Source: Balaenoptera acutorostrata (Eukaryota; Chordata; Mammalia; Artiodactyla; Balaenopteridae). From it: DNA of 64,000 nucleotides. The notes beneath the pieces were generated by a model. The model saw only the letters and a program-made list of their open reading frames with translations, did not search any database and was not told the DNA's origin. The position numbers and the translations under genes are program-made. Positions 21,906-32,854 of the stretch are shown in pieces. Position 1 is the first letter of the stretch. Every line of letters begins with the position of its first letter. The stretch is taken from positions 30,595,011-30,659,010 of the forward strand of contig NC_080082.1 of NCBI RefSeq assembly GCF_949987535.1. The letters are read 5' to 3'.

Positions 21906-22880
21906 ACACAGGGTGGGTGTTTATTAAAGGTACCAGGCCTTATCCTAAGAGCAATAGGAACTCCGTAGGAGCAGCCCATAACCTCATCTGCATCTTGTGA
22001 CAAGATTCCTCTGGCTGCTGGTGGGAAACAGATTTGAGGAGGCCAAGAGAGAAATCCAGAGGCTACCCACCGCAGAGCCCCTGACGGTGTTCCCGACGAC
22101 TGAGATTAGGGGCCGTGGCTGGACTGGTGTTGAGGGAGGTGGGAGAGAAGGGGGGGAATTTTAGAGATGTTGGGTGTTCTCACCACTGTGCTTTACCCTA
22201 ATTTTATTTGGGGAAGAATTAGCTCTGACTGGCTCAGCACTGGGGGTCTGGGGGGCGGGGGGAGGTGTCAACTCACCAGAGAGCCTCAGCAGCCGTTCCA
22301 GGGACCCGGCTGTCACTTCCCACTGCCTCTCCTGTCAAGGTGAAGGGCTGGGAACTCCTGCCCCTGAAGCTGGGGGTTGCTCCCGGGGGACCCGCCCGCA
22401 GCTTGATTCCCCAAGAACCAAGCAAACAGGGAGACAGCTCTCCCAGGGGGCAGGAAGCCCTCTCCAGACCCAAAGGATGCTCGTAGGCCACGCCCCGCCC
22501 TGGGGGCTGAGGTTTTATCCTGCATTCTGACACAACTGCTTCCACCCCAGCGTGGCCTGTGTGCCTTGGCAAAGGGAATCAAAGGCTGTTGGAAAGAACG
22601 CGCCCAGAGAGTCAGATGGTTACCCACAGTCAGGGGCTGCTTTGAGCCAAATCCCCACCTCCAGCTAGTATCCACCTCCGGCACACAGCCTGGGTTCCCT
22701 GCCCGCCCCCTTCAGAAAACCCAAAAAACATCCCCTTTTGGCCTGTGCGCTCCGTACCACCAAAATTAAGACTGGGTAGAGGGGATCCAGCGTTGGGGTG
22801 AGGGAGGGAGATTCCAAACTGCTTCCCCCCAGCACCTTGAGGTCTCTGCTATTTGCATTCTGCCTCACCCCATCTCCTGC
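21906..22880. other. GC-rich unique sequence with G-runs
   Basis: Notable G-runs lie at 22243-22264 (three runs of five or six Gs). Many overlapping frames on both strands reflect composition. There is no CpG island of usual density by eye, and no gene recognised. Confidence 0.45.
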
Positions 22881-23160
22881 AACCACCGAGAGTTAATCTC
22901 CACAGCCCAGATTAGTTTATTCGATTAACTCTGCTCCCCATAGACTATTCCCGGGAGCTCTCCGCCACGCGTCCAGAACGAGCCTTACCAACAGTTTACC
23001 AGCCGGAAGAAGATTCAATAGAATAATCTTTTTCTTTCTTCCTTTCCTATGATTGGAAAATAAATTGAAAATGAATTTCAGGCATTGCTTGTGTTTTAAA
23101 TACGAGATAAAGGGCAGCGCCTCGTGCCAGCTAGTTCAATAGATGGTTTCGGGGGGCAGG
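22881..23160. promoter_or_regulatory. Candidate conserved regulatory block with HNF1-like inverted repeat
   Basis: A perfect 10-bp inverted repeat, AGAGTTAATC at 22889-22898 and GATTAACTCT at 22923-22932, encloses 24 bp. The arms contain GTTAAT/ATTAAC half-sites. Nearby are 'cagattagtttattc', 'attggaaaataaattg' and a 'gagataaag' GATA-type site. The block is repeat-free. Function is inferred, not shown. Confidence 0.35.
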
Positions 23161-23387
23161 TGGCTTCCATTATAAGCAACACAACCAGACTCTCCTAGGG
23201 AAGCAGGAGGCTAAGCAAATGTGTGAGGTCACCAACAATATTTGTGTAATTAGACTATTCCATTTCGACACGTTTAACTGATTATTGTTATTTTTTTGTT
23301 TGTTTCTGGAGACCTCCAGCATAGCCATCAAAACTGGAAGTTCTAAAAGAAAACTGTTCCCTCCGCATCCTATTTCAAAATGTCTCT

Positions 23388-23635
23388 TAAGCCACTGGTA
23401 CTCCAACTTGCCTGCATGTTGAACCACATGGGGAATTTTTAAAAACTCCGATGCTTGGGTCCTACCCCCCAGAAATGTGGATTTAATAGGTCAGGGGTGT
23501 GACCTAGGCAGAAAGAAGATTTGTAAAGCTTGATGATTATGATGATGTTCATTTTTAACTTTTTTTTTTTTTTTTAATTTCTCAAGATTCTTTTAAAAGA
23601 GGATTCCAAGTTGGAGCCAAGTTTGAGAACTTTTG
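23388..23635 (+). mobile_element. MER5A hAT-Charlie element with internal T-run
   Basis: Starts 'taagccactggtactccaac', passes 'gcttgggtcctaccccccag' and 'ggtcaggggtgtgacctagg', and ends 'ggagccaagtttgagaactt', the opposite terminal repeat. An internal T-run at about 23561-23576 expands the middle. Confidence 0.75.
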
Positions 23636-24320
23636 TCACCAGCTATTCTCTGCTAATAGCAATCTCAGGAAAACTCAAAGGTGTCGCCACCTCATTAACT
23701 GTCCCGTTAAGCAGGGCGTTCTCACACTCTTAGCGTCATGTTAGAAACCTCGAGTCAACACGCTAGCCCTTCTTACCTTCTTTTCTCCAGTGGGGTAGGT
23801 GCCTGCCAAGCAGTCGGTGTCTTGGTGGGAAGGCCCTGAGTAGAGTGACCCCGCGTGTTTGTAAGGCCACATGCACGGATGTATTTATACAGGGCCTGTG
23901 TTCAGCACTTGTCATTACTGTCACTGAAAATGATTTCCTGGGTCATAAAAAGTGACTATGAAGCTTGACCCTAAAGATGCGACTTGCCTGTTTGCTTATT
24001 CGGGTTCAAGATGTGATGTCAAACACTGTTCTATTAGCGGCCGCTTTTCACACGGAATTTGCTCGGGGTTCGTAACAATGATGATTGGAGAAGCAGACAC
24101 ATCCTCATGTTGGTCCAGACAGAAGGGTGGTGAGATGCCGAGAATGACACGTGCTGACAAGGCAGTGAGGCTGGGAAAAGATGTGCAAAGGTGGATGTTA
24201 CCTTCCCTGGCAGCACCTTTTCAGCAATGGGCAATTCATCACTGCATAATAATAACGGCAGGATTCTTGGGACAAGGGTCCTCTCTAAGGGATTTCTGGT
24301 TCTCACACACAATGCGGCCA
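23636..24320. other. Unique sequence, no gene recognised
   Basis: The 137-residue frame at 23952-24365 has no domain I recognise and overlaps a 95-residue minus frame. Contains a NotI-type 'gcggccgc' at about 24038. No repeat named. Confidence 0.45.
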
Positions 24321-24560
24321 CTGGTTTTACACAGCCCTCCGCGTACCTATTTGAAAATGCACTGAGATCTAATTAAAGTGGATGGCCACACTTCTTTTAA
24401 TTATTCATTACAGCTCCAGTACACAGAGACTCTTTCTAAAGTTAGAGTAATTGTCAAATAATGAGGCCTCATCCCCCCTTCCACTTCCTCATCAAACCAG
24501 GCGTAGGCTAGCTTACCTCCTAATCATATTAGCCCAACATTACTATAGGTGGCAGGAAGT
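24321..24560. promoter_or_regulatory. Candidate conserved block, homeodomain-type sites
   Basis: Contains 'gatctaattaaagtggatgg' and 'cttttaattattcattacag', several ATTA cores within 60 bp, in repeat-free DNA. Conservation inferred by eye. Confidence 0.3.
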
Positions 24561-24836
24561 GTGGGTGTCAGACTCAGATATTTTCAAAGAAGAATCCTAT
24601 TTTTAAATTAGATTATTAAAACACTCGGACAAGAAGACACGCCTAGATACATGTCAGATCAATAGCTGGGTGCTGGTGCAGTTTTTGAAAGATGGAGTGC
24701 ATCCACTTTCATTAAATTATACAATGGTGTAGGATGGGTTATTGCTCAGCTATGAGACTTCAACTAAGTCACATTAGAGCCAACATTAGGAGGGTGGATT
24801 ACTTTTTAAAAATAATAATAACAAATAAAAATTGTA

Positions 24837-25141
24837 GGGCTTCCCTGGTGGCGCAGTGGTTGAGAATCTGCCTGCCAAAGCAGGGGACACGGGTTCAAGC
24901 CCTGGTCCGGGAAGATCCCACATGCCGCGGAGCAACTGGGCCCGTGAGCCACAACTACTGAGCCTGCGCGTCTGGAGCCTGTGCTCCGCAACAAGAGAGG
25001 CCACGGCAGTGAGAGGCCCGCGCACCGTGATGAAGAGTGGCCCCTGCTTGCCGCAACTAGAGAAAGCCCTCGCACAGAAACGAAGACCCAACACAGCCAA
25101 AAATAAATAAATAAATAAAATAAAGCATACAATTCAAAAAA
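24837..25141 (+). mobile_element. Cetacean CHR-type SINE, full length
   Basis: Begins 'gggcttccctggtggcgcag' and carries 'gggttcaagccctggtccgg'. It ends with (AAAT)n followed by 'aaagcatacaattc' and a second A-run. A target-site duplication 'aaaaattgta' lies at 24827-24836 and 25142-25151. The translated frames in it (for example 24806-25156 minus) recur in every SINE of the window and are artefacts. Confidence 0.95.
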
Positions 25142-25151
25142 AAAAATTGTA

Positions 25152-26285
25152 AACACAGGAAAAAAATCTGAGTGTGTGATTTCAGTCGCATGCCAAGAAA
25201 CAAAAATTTCCTAAACTGAATGATCTCAATTTTTTTATTAACCAAAATTACTATAAATAGGTTTCAAATTGTTTGAGGTTATTTTTCTAAAGGTCCTTGA
25301 AGTGCTTCTTAAGTATATGCATTTGCAGGTTCTGCCTGGTGGAAACCTAATAAGCGACTCTGTCCTCGACTTACATTTCAGCCATTTGGAATTCCAAACA
25401 CTTCTGCATTCTCCTTTGGCATATTTTATGGTAAGCCAAACGTCATCTATTTGGAATCTATGATACTTCACCTTTGGAATGTGGGATTCCTTTTGTTGGA
25501 CTGGTTTAAAAGAATCCTCTCCTCTGTACATTTTCAGGGTTTTTAAAGAGGAATTTGGTCCAAAATCCATCACAATGTAGAAACAAGTGCTCACAGCCTT
25601 TTAAAATCCTAACAGGCCATGGACCAGCCGAGTCCTGCAATTAAATCTTGACGTTAACAGGACACAGAACTGCATGTTTTTAATTGGATTCTCTGATGAC
25701 AGCTTTTCCTGCGTTCTTCCCCACGGAGGGGTTGATGCTGGGTCTTATGCCTGGAGGATTCGAATTCCTCATTGACAATCTCTCGCAATGGGTGATGTTC
25801 CATCGAGTAGATTACTCCACACATAGTAGGCACTCAATAATTGTTCCTGGGGTTTATCATCTGGCTATTCATTTTCCATCCACTGTGCTAATAGTAAAAG
25901 AAACTCATCACATGTGTGCTAAGAGTCCTTCAACAGAACAGCATGGGGTCCCCCCAGATCCAGCCTTCAGACATGGCCCCAGGAACTCTGCTTCTGTCTG
26001 GGGAGCCCACAGATCTGTAAGCAGCTGCCACGCTGGGCTCCGCCTTCCCACAAGGCATCGTATCCCACAGGGGCCCTCTGCCGGCCCCACACCCCCCCAT
26101 CTCCTTTCTTCTGACAAAGTACAGAATATCAATAGCATTTTAGGCTTAGAAAGTTCAAGGGTCAATCTTCAAGGTGCTTAAGGCAGGGGGAAAACTCCCC
26201 AGAGACTTGAAGCCAAACTCAGTCCTCAATAGCCAGGCTGGTGTCCTTGGGGTGCCTGACAGCGAAGGCATCTCCAAGTCAATAG
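25152..26285. other. Unique sequence, partly conserved-looking
   Basis: The stretch 25160-25640 is AT-rich and repeat-free, with intact 'aaccaaaattactataaata'-like text. The 165-residue frame at 25684-26181 spans a short L2/MIR-like piece ('tagtaggcactcaataattg' near 25826) and shows no domain, so I do not call it a gene. Confidence 0.4.
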
Positions 26286-26460
26286 AAGCATCCGCATGTG
26301 AAAGCGCCAGTGTTCCTCATGCTAATTAAACAAACCAATTATGGTAATTAACTGGCACAAATGTTTAAATGGCTGTGAATCAGAGGGAAGGGGGTTCCCA
26401 CTTAGCCTCCACACAATTATCCTGGTAAAAACGGATTTCTAAACAAGAGTGTACTAAACA
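26286..26460. promoter_or_regulatory. Candidate conserved block, TAATTA/AATTAA sites
   Basis: 'catgctaattaaacaaacca' is followed by 'attatggtaattaactggca' and 'tggctgtgaatcagaggg'. Closely spaced homeodomain cores and a FOX-like AAACAAA lie in repeat-free DNA. Regulatory role inferred. Confidence 0.35.
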
Positions 26461-27599
26461 TTCTGATCACTTTCAAAATCTATGTACTGAAGTTCTTAAG
26501 AAAGATCTGCCGTTCTGCTCCAGCCTTAGAGCGTTAAAGACAAGAAATATTAGAAAGAAACAAACAAACAAAGGGAGAAAAAGAAAACATAAACCAAATT
26601 TGTAAAATCCTGCTACACTGACAAGGATGTTATGGGACGTTACTTTTCCCATCACTTCGTAATTAAAGAAATTCCGTTTCAGTGAAGGTCACCTTGACTT
26701 TAGGAAGGAAACAAGGCCTGAATGATATGCTAATTAGGACACATCTCTTTGGAAACTGTCTAAATGGCTGAATAGATATTTTTAGAGCAGGCCTGTGGTT
26801 AAAATAGTTTGAACCAAATTCTCGCTTTTTGTCTTCTTCCTAAAGAGAAGTTGGTTGGTCAAGTGGATCCCTTGTTGTTGAAATTCAATCAAGGGCATTA
26901 AAGTGTAAACCAGTTGGAAAAACAAAGAGCTTTAGGGAAATTAGTTGCTTCAACAACAACAAACAAGCACTTGGTAATCTTCTTAGAGAAATTAATGAAC
27001 AGCAACCCCCCTCAACTGGGGAGAAGAATGATCCCTGGCTCTCAAAGCACAGGCCTGGGAGGTTTAGAGAGAAGGTGTGAATGAAGAGAGAAGGATTAAA
27101 TCGAACTTCAATGAGAACACAAAGAAATTTGGGGGATCTGAGAGCACAGCGCACCCATTTTCAGATGGAAGAGTATTTTGGAAGGCCAAGGGGTCCTAAT
27201 CCTTGATGCAAATCTCCTTAGATTGAAGTTTGCTTAAGTGTTTTATTTCTTTGCATACAATTAACATTCGAAGCTCTGAAATGCTAACGACTTCAAAGAA
27301 GCCTCCTGGTCTAGAAGCATCTCGAATTATTAAGCATGCTACATTTCATCATCTTCCAAAGTTTTCTGATACTTTAAAACGAAATCTCAGAGTCTTGAAG
27401 GCCTTACAAGCGCTCAAAGAAAGAAAAAACCACCTTCCCCACCACCAAACAAACAAACAAAGCACCCCGTCTTCTGCCTTACAGGCCAGAACCTTATCTT
27501 CTTTTTGTTGGGCTTAAGGTTGATAAGTAAATCTCCTATTTTTACTTCCAGTTTGGTCATGTTCCCTACATTCCTCTTTTTGATTTAAGATGCAAATCA
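26461..27599. other. Unique AT-rich sequence, nothing coding recognised
   Basis: Repeat-poor. Contains CAAA tandem bits (26559-26572 and 27446-27459). No supportable gene. Parts may be slowly evolving, but no discrete motif cluster stands out. Confidence 0.4.
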
Positions 27600-27770
27600 T
27601 AACCCTGAACTACAAGCAGTGTTTTGGTTTTTTAAAATATTTATTTGGAAATAACTTTAAATTCACAGAAAAGTTACAAAACTAAAAACATTATAAAGAA
27701 CATCCTTTCCCCTTGGCCTAGATTCACCTACCATTAGCATTTTTTCCCATTGCTGTATCACTTGTGCATA

Positions 27771-27803
<33 letters not shown>

Positions 27804-28085
27804 AAATTTGCTTCTTTAAACGACTTGAGAGTACATTACACACCTCAAGTTACATACCCTCAGATGCTCCTGTGGGGATTCCCTAAGAACAAGAATATCT
27901 TCTTACATAACCACAATATAGTCATCCACTTCAGTAAACTTAACCTTGATACAGTAACTTTTATCTAGTTGATCATTTGTGTTTCAATTTTGTCAGTGGA
28001 TCCAATAATGTTCTTGATAGCATTTTCCCTCTTGCAGTACAAGACCTGATGTAGGATCAGGTGTTACATTTGGTTGTCATACCTT
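27600..28085 (-). mobile_element. Ancient LINE-related sequence (L1M/HAL1-like)
   Basis: Matches a recurrent old-LINE segment: 'ggaaataactttaaattcac', 'agaaaagttacaaaactaaa', 'tagattcacctaccattagc', 'aagaacaagaatatcttctt', 'acataaccacaatatagtca', 'atttggttgtcatacc'. A CA microsatellite interrupts it. Orientation is a best guess. Confidence 0.55.
27772..27802. repeat. (CA)n microsatellite
   Basis: About 15 CA units, uninterrupted, within the old LINE segment. Confidence 0.95.
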
Positions 28086-28254
28086 TTTTTAGTTTGAACA
28101 ATGTTTTTAAAATTATATAAATTTTAAGCATTCAGATATTTTTAGTAAAATCGATTAGATTCAATAAATGACTGCATTATTTAATTTAGATATCTAAAGT
28201 TTAAGTTTTTGCCGACATTTGTCATTGATGTATGTGGAACCCAAGAATCAGGGA

Positions 28255-28350
28255 ATAACAATAAGAACAGCAATGACAGTAAACCTTTATTGACGGCTTA
28301 CTATGTGCCAGGAGCTCTGCTAAGTGATTTATATGGACTATCTGTGTGAT
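28255..28350 (-). mobile_element. MIR fragment
   Basis: 'acctttattgacggcttact' and 'atgtgccaggagctctgcta' give the reverse-complement MIR 3' part. Confidence 0.75.
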
Positions 28351-28589
28351 TGTCTGTTCTATCAAGGCTTCCTTTTCTCTCTCCCAACACAGAATGAAGG
28401 GGCTTCCAGGAATGTTCAGGATCCCCCTTTCTCACCCCTTCTAAGAATCTCAGCATTTGAATCCCACTTCTGCGATTCAGACCTGGGGTCGTGCAGGCCA
28501 TGAAGGAGGTCCAACACCCCAGGTCTTTAACTCTAACTAGTAGATAAAACAGACAAAGTTGAGAGGGCAAGTGCTAGGAAGAAAAATAA

Positions 28590-29320
28590 AGCAGGGTCGG
28601 GGAAAGAAAGTCAGATGGAATGGGAGTGGGAAGTCTATTTCATTTAGGGAAGTCAGGGAAGACCTCTCTTACGGGTGGCAATGGAAAAGAGCCCTGAAGG
28701 CAGGAAATGAAAGTGTGATGCCTGTGGATATCTGGGGGAAGAGCAGCCTAGGCAGAGGAATCAGCAAGTGCAAAGCCCCTGCAGCAGGACCAGGCTTGGT
28801 GTGCATCAGGCACCGGGGGGAGCCCACCCGAGGCTGGAGCACAGTGACCTGGGAAGAGAAGGATGGGAGAGGAAAGAACAAAGGTGGCATGGAACACCCA
28901 GGGTGAGGACTTGGAGGTCATAGTGAGGACTTGGGCTTTTATTCTGAGTGACATGAGAAACCATCACAGAGTCCTGAACAGAAGAATCTTTTTAAAGGTT
29001 GTGATGTAGAAGCAGGTAGAAACCAGGAAGCTATTAGAAGGCTGTTATAACAATCCAGGCAATCGTGGTGGTGGTGGCTTGGACCAGTAGCAGTGGGATG
29101 GCTATGTGTTGATGGGAGAACTGCCACGCTTTGCTGATGGATGGGATGTGGGTATGAGAGAGAGAAAAGGGTCAAAGATAGCTCCAACATGTCAGGCCTG
29201 AGCAACGGGGAGGACAGACTTCTCATAGACAGAGATGAGGAGGGTGCCGGAGACAGTTTTGGGGAGAGGATGAGATAAGAGTGAACATCAGAAGTTCATC
29301 TTTGAACACACAAAACCCCC
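28590..29320 (-). mobile_element. L2 LINE, long fragment
   Basis: 'gtcagggaagacctctctta', 'atctgggggaagagcagcct', 'atcagcaagtgcaaagcccc', 'gggcttttattctgagtgac', 'ctgttataacaatccaggca', 'gtggtggtggcttggaccag' follow the reverse-complement L2 3' region for about 700 bp. Frames on both strands are remnants. Confidence 0.8.
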
Positions 29321-29383
29321 ATTAGACACCCAAGTGTCTGTCAATGGAAATGAATCTTCCTCCCAGACTCTGATATTTGAGGT

Positions 29384-29759
29384 CAGTCAAGCCTTGAACA
29401 ACATGGGGTTTAGGGTCGCCGACCCACCCCCGGGGCAGTTGAAAATCCACATATAACTTTTGACTTCCCCCAGACTTAACTACTGATAGCCTACTGTTGA
29501 CCAGAAACTTCACTGGTAACATAAATGGTAGATTAACACATATTTTGTATGTTATACGTACATCTACATATATATTTTGTGCATTCATGACATAACTTTT
29601 TCTTCCTTTTTTCGATATTTCTAGGCTATGTGGATCATCTGCGACTTTTTTTTCAAATTGCTGCAAATCTCCAAAATTTTTTCCAATTTATTTGCTGAAA
29701 AACATCCATGTATAAGTGGACCTACGAAAGTCAAACCCGTGTTGTTCAAGGGTCAACTG
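29384..29759. mobile_element. TcMar-Tigger-type MITE (MER44-like)
   Basis: The terminal inverted repeats are 'cagtcaagccttgaacaaca' at the left and 'tgttgttcaagggtcaactg' at the right. Inner text includes 'cacatataacttttgacttc', 'agcctactgttgaccagaaa' and 'aacacatattttgtatgtta'. A TA follows the right end, while the left-flank TA has decayed. About 376 bp, non-autonomous, no transposase. Family name tentative. Confidence 0.85.
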
Positions 29760-30041
29760 TATTTTATCAAACAGGGATGGGAGATGTTCCTAGATTTTGA
29801 TAGAAGTGACCCTCTGCTTTATTGTCCTGGCAGAGTTCACCCTGCTTTGTCCACTTGGAGCATTTTCAACCCCTTCCGGTCCCCAGCCCCACCCCCTTTC
29901 CCCAATCTGTCCCAATTCCAGAAACCATCACCACATCCTTTTGGGTTTCTAGGTCCCTGTGCTGACAAAGCTTCTGGGCGAGGGGTAGTTTTCCAGTTCT
30001 CCTAATCTCACCCTGTCCTTCTTCCCACACAGTGATTAAGA
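29760..30041. other. Unique sequence, nothing recognised
   Basis: C-rich stretch at 29875-29915. No gene or repeat named. Confidence 0.5.
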
Positions 30042-30220
30042 GGGGCAGGCTCTGGACTCAGAAGACACAGGTCGGAGTCCCAGCTCTCCCCTTCTTAGCT
30101 GTGTGACCTTAGACAAATTGCCAAACTTCTCTGAATCTCAGCTTCCTTGTCAGTAAAACGGGAATGATGGCGCTCAGACCTATCCAGAGAACTGTAGCAA
30201 AGCTGTGATAAACCCGGGGC
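30042..30220 (+). mobile_element. MIR
   Basis: 'ctctggactcagaagacaca', 'cttagctgtgtgaccttaga' and 'cttccttgtcagtaaaacgg' are in MIR order on the plus strand. Confidence 0.85.
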
Positions 30221-31379
30221 CACTGCCACTCATAGGGTGCATTTATGCAAAATGGGAAAGACGCCCCTTCCTCCCAGGGACACTATCCTGCTTGGTGAAC
30301 AGAATGTGAACTAGATGTCAGCCCTACCTCATCCCTCCTGGGCATCTCTGACAGGGTATTGTCTGCCCAAACCAGTCATACAGGTCCTGGAAATAAAGCT
30401 ACAACTTTTAGAACATGATATGCGCTTGATATATACTCGCCAGTTTGCTAAGTGCTGTTCTCAAGGCAGCCCGGGGGCTCCTCCCCCGTGGTCATGGCCT
30501 TTACACTGCTTTCCACGGCCCAGAAAGTTTCTTCTCTGAATTCAAACAAGGTAGCCAAAAGGAGTAGCCCTGCCCATCAGAATACCCAACCAAGAGCCGC
30601 CCCGCCCTTCCGCAGAGGACATGTCGGTGTCGGGAGGATGGATATTACCACTTACGTTTCCATGTACCTGGTAGCAGCTGTCGGTATTTCTAAACTTGCA
30701 AAGAAAGGAGACTCAATTTCCCAGTTCCAGAAAACGGCTTGAGGCCTCCTGAATGCCCCCTTCAGACGGGCAGCTGGAGTAGGCTGGGGAGAAAGCAGCG
30801 CTGCGTGGTCTTTCTGAGGACCATATGGGCAACTCGGCCTGTTCCGTGACTACACCCGCCCTGCTTGTCATCCCCAATCATACTTGCTCTAATCCGTGTT
30901 TTAATTTACTCTGCTGGTTCAACACCCGTGCTGCCAGGGCGGTCCTTGGGGCCCCCTCATTCCTGCTGCCGATGACAAGGCGGATGCAAAAGGCACAATT
31001 ATTCACCCACCAAGGTGACAGAGGAGGCCTCTGCCTGGGAATAGGTTTCCAGCTTCTAACATTTTCATGTCAGTCGCTGAAGCACTTTGCAGTTTGCAAA
31101 CAATTCTATGGAGACCTTTTTTTTTTTTTTTTTTCAAAAAAGCATTTTGATCCTAGCAAGTGACGAGACTTCAAGTGGTGGACGGCTGGCTCGCCACTGA
31201 TTCTGAAGGCCTGTCTTCAGAAGAGTGGCCACACGCTCCTATTCAGCCGGATTATTGGATTTTTTTTTTTTTTTAATCAAGTAAGATTCCCCCTCTCCCT
31301 TCATCTTCTCCTTTTCCTCCCAACCCCCAACCCCAGCCTGCTTGGCCTCAAACAAAGGAAAATATGTCAAGCCCGGCCT
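30221..31379. other. Unique sequence, partly conserved-looking, with T-runs
   Basis: T-runs at about 31119-31135 and 31259-31275 may be decayed SINE/LINE tails. The stretch 30840-31090 is repeat-free, with no coding domain seen in the 112-residue frame there. Confidence 0.4.
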
Positions 31380-31560
31380 ATTAATTCGCACAGATTTGGC
31401 ATTGTTTATGTTCTCATGTGGACCACATTCCAAAGCACCAAAATAAAACAGCTCGAATGTAGCTTTCCGCTCCCGAGCCCATGATGTATTTCATTTGCTA
31501 CGGTCCAGCCATGGTAACAATGCCTTTCATTTTCTTCTGGCCTAAGATGATTTTCTTTTT
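31380..31560. promoter_or_regulatory. Candidate conserved regulatory block A
   Basis: Repeat-free DNA with 'ttcgcacagatttggcattg', 'catgtggaccacattccaaa' and 'gatgtatttcatttgctacg'. An intact block of this kind next to 31660-31870 suggests one enhancer split by the purine tract between them. Inference. Confidence 0.35.
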
Positions 31561-31572
31561 GTGAGGGCCATT

Positions 31573-31650
31573 TTGAGAGAGAGAGAGAAGCAGAGACAGA
31601 AAAAGAGTAGAGGAAAAGAGGGAAAGAGAGAGAGAGAGAAGAAAAGAAAA
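31573..31650. repeat. AG-rich purine tract
   Basis: Nearly pure purine on the plus strand, including GA repeats at about 31576-31589 and 31626-31639. It separates two conserved-looking blocks. Confidence 0.85.
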
Positions 31651-31659
31651 CCACTTCTC

Positions 31660-31870
31660 TTTTCCTTTTCAGGGTATCATTTGCAATATAAAGCTAACCT
31701 GGGGAGTGCGGAGAACAATGGCGCTGCCCATAAAATGGTCCCCGCCGGGGGCCCGCATGCCCAATGAGGGTGATGTCGAGCTATTTAGTTCTTTGTCCTC
31801 CCATAATATCTACTTAATGCAGTTCAATAGCGGTGGATTGTTAGTGGCATTAAGGATTCTATTAAGTTCT
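31660..31870. promoter_or_regulatory. Candidate conserved regulatory block B with SOX-like site
   Basis: Contains a SOX-type AACAATGG at 31714-31721, 'cccataaaatggtccccg', a CpG-bearing 'cgccgggggcccgcatgc' and 'caatagcggtggattgttag'. The mixture of retained CpGs and AT cores with no repeats resembles deeply conserved enhancers. No alignment was run. Confidence 0.4.
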
Positions 31871-32521
31871 TCCCAAAGCCCTGCTATTCTCCTCCAGCTG
31901 TTGAGAGCCTGAGGCTTTCAGCTGAGGCTGGGATAGGACCTTCCCAAAAGCACCTCTGCAAAATGGGTCTGCAAAATGGGTCTTCTTCAGGCTCAGAAAG
32001 ACCACACTGGATTTCAGACCAGAGCCCAGCTCAGAAACATCGGCCTGTGGCAAAGCAGAGCTGTTTTCAAATCCCACCAGGCCCCAAATTTGAATTTGGG
32101 GGCCCCCTTTCACATTCTATCAAATCTGCAAAATGCTTCCACATCTCATATTTAATATAATCTTTTTCACTCCAAACATCTCTGAAGACATTTTTAGAAT
32201 ATTTTCATCATTTTTCAGTTCTGCTTTAGTGAGAATAAATAAACCACTTTGTTCTGATTTATTCTTTATTGTTTAGGTACAATCGGACAAGAGTTCAATT
32301 TCAGACATGTTGACATAATCCTACCTCTTTAGAAATCTAACTAAACATTTTATAAATTTGACCATGCAGTTTGTCTTTTTATGTTTGGATGCCAATACTC
32401 TAACTTCATTTTTAGATAGGAAACATGGTGGGCCTTGGGCTGATGGTGAAATGGCTTCTACCCTACTGGCAAAAAGTTTTGCCCGAGACTGACTCCACAT
32501 TATTCTCAGCCTGAATTAAGT
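31871..32521. other. Unique sequence with a 13-bp tandem duplication
   Basis: TCTGCAAAATGGG is repeated twice at 31955-31980. The rest is AT-rich, with no gene recognised. Confidence 0.5.
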
Positions 32522-32538
32522 CAGCCTTTTTGATCTTT

Positions 32539-32838
32539 TGTTTTTTTTAACCTATTTATTTATGTATTTTATGGCTGTGTTGGGTCTTTGTTTCTGTGCG
32601 AGGGCTTTCTCTAGTTGCGGCAAGCGGGGGCCACTCTTCATCGCTGTGCGCGGGCCTCTCACTATCGCGGCCTCTCTTGTTGCGGAGCACAGGCTCCAGA
32701 CGCGCAGGCTCAGCAATTGTGGCTCACGGGCCCAGTTGCTCTGCGGCATGTGGGATCTTCCCAGACCAGGGCTCGAACCCGTGTCCCCTGCATTGGCAGG
32801 CAGGCAGATTCTCAACCACTGTGCCACCAGGGAAGCCC
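32539..32838 (-). mobile_element. Cetacean CHR-type SINE, full length
   Basis: Minus-strand copy. The tail is 'tatttatttatgtattttat' and the head ends 'gccaccagggaagcccc'. A duplicated 'caggcaggcag' near 32798 is a 4-bp expansion. A target-site duplication 'cagcctttttgatcttt' / 'cagccttttgatcttt' lies at 32522-32538 and 32839-32854. Confidence 0.95.
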
Positions 32839-32854
32839 CAGCCTTTTGATCTTT

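Noticed and set aside
22240..22266. G-quadruplex on the plus strand
   Set aside because: Only three G-runs of five or six, so it does not meet the four-run pattern without splitting a run.
21385..22684. Cluster of overlapping 70-128-residue frames suggesting an exon-rich region
   Set aside because: They occur on both strands and in several phases in GC-rich DNA, without splice signals or domains.
24806..25156. Open frames of 80-140 residues in each young SINE (also at 3395-3688, 32538-32901, 43857-44269, 44941-45522)
   Set aside because: The same peptide phrases recur in every SINE copy on both strands. They are translations of the repeat, not genes.
25684..26181. 165-residue frame, plus strand
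   Set aside because: No domain, and it covers a repeat-like fragment ('agtaggcactcaataattg'). A minus frame overlaps it. Composition is random-like.
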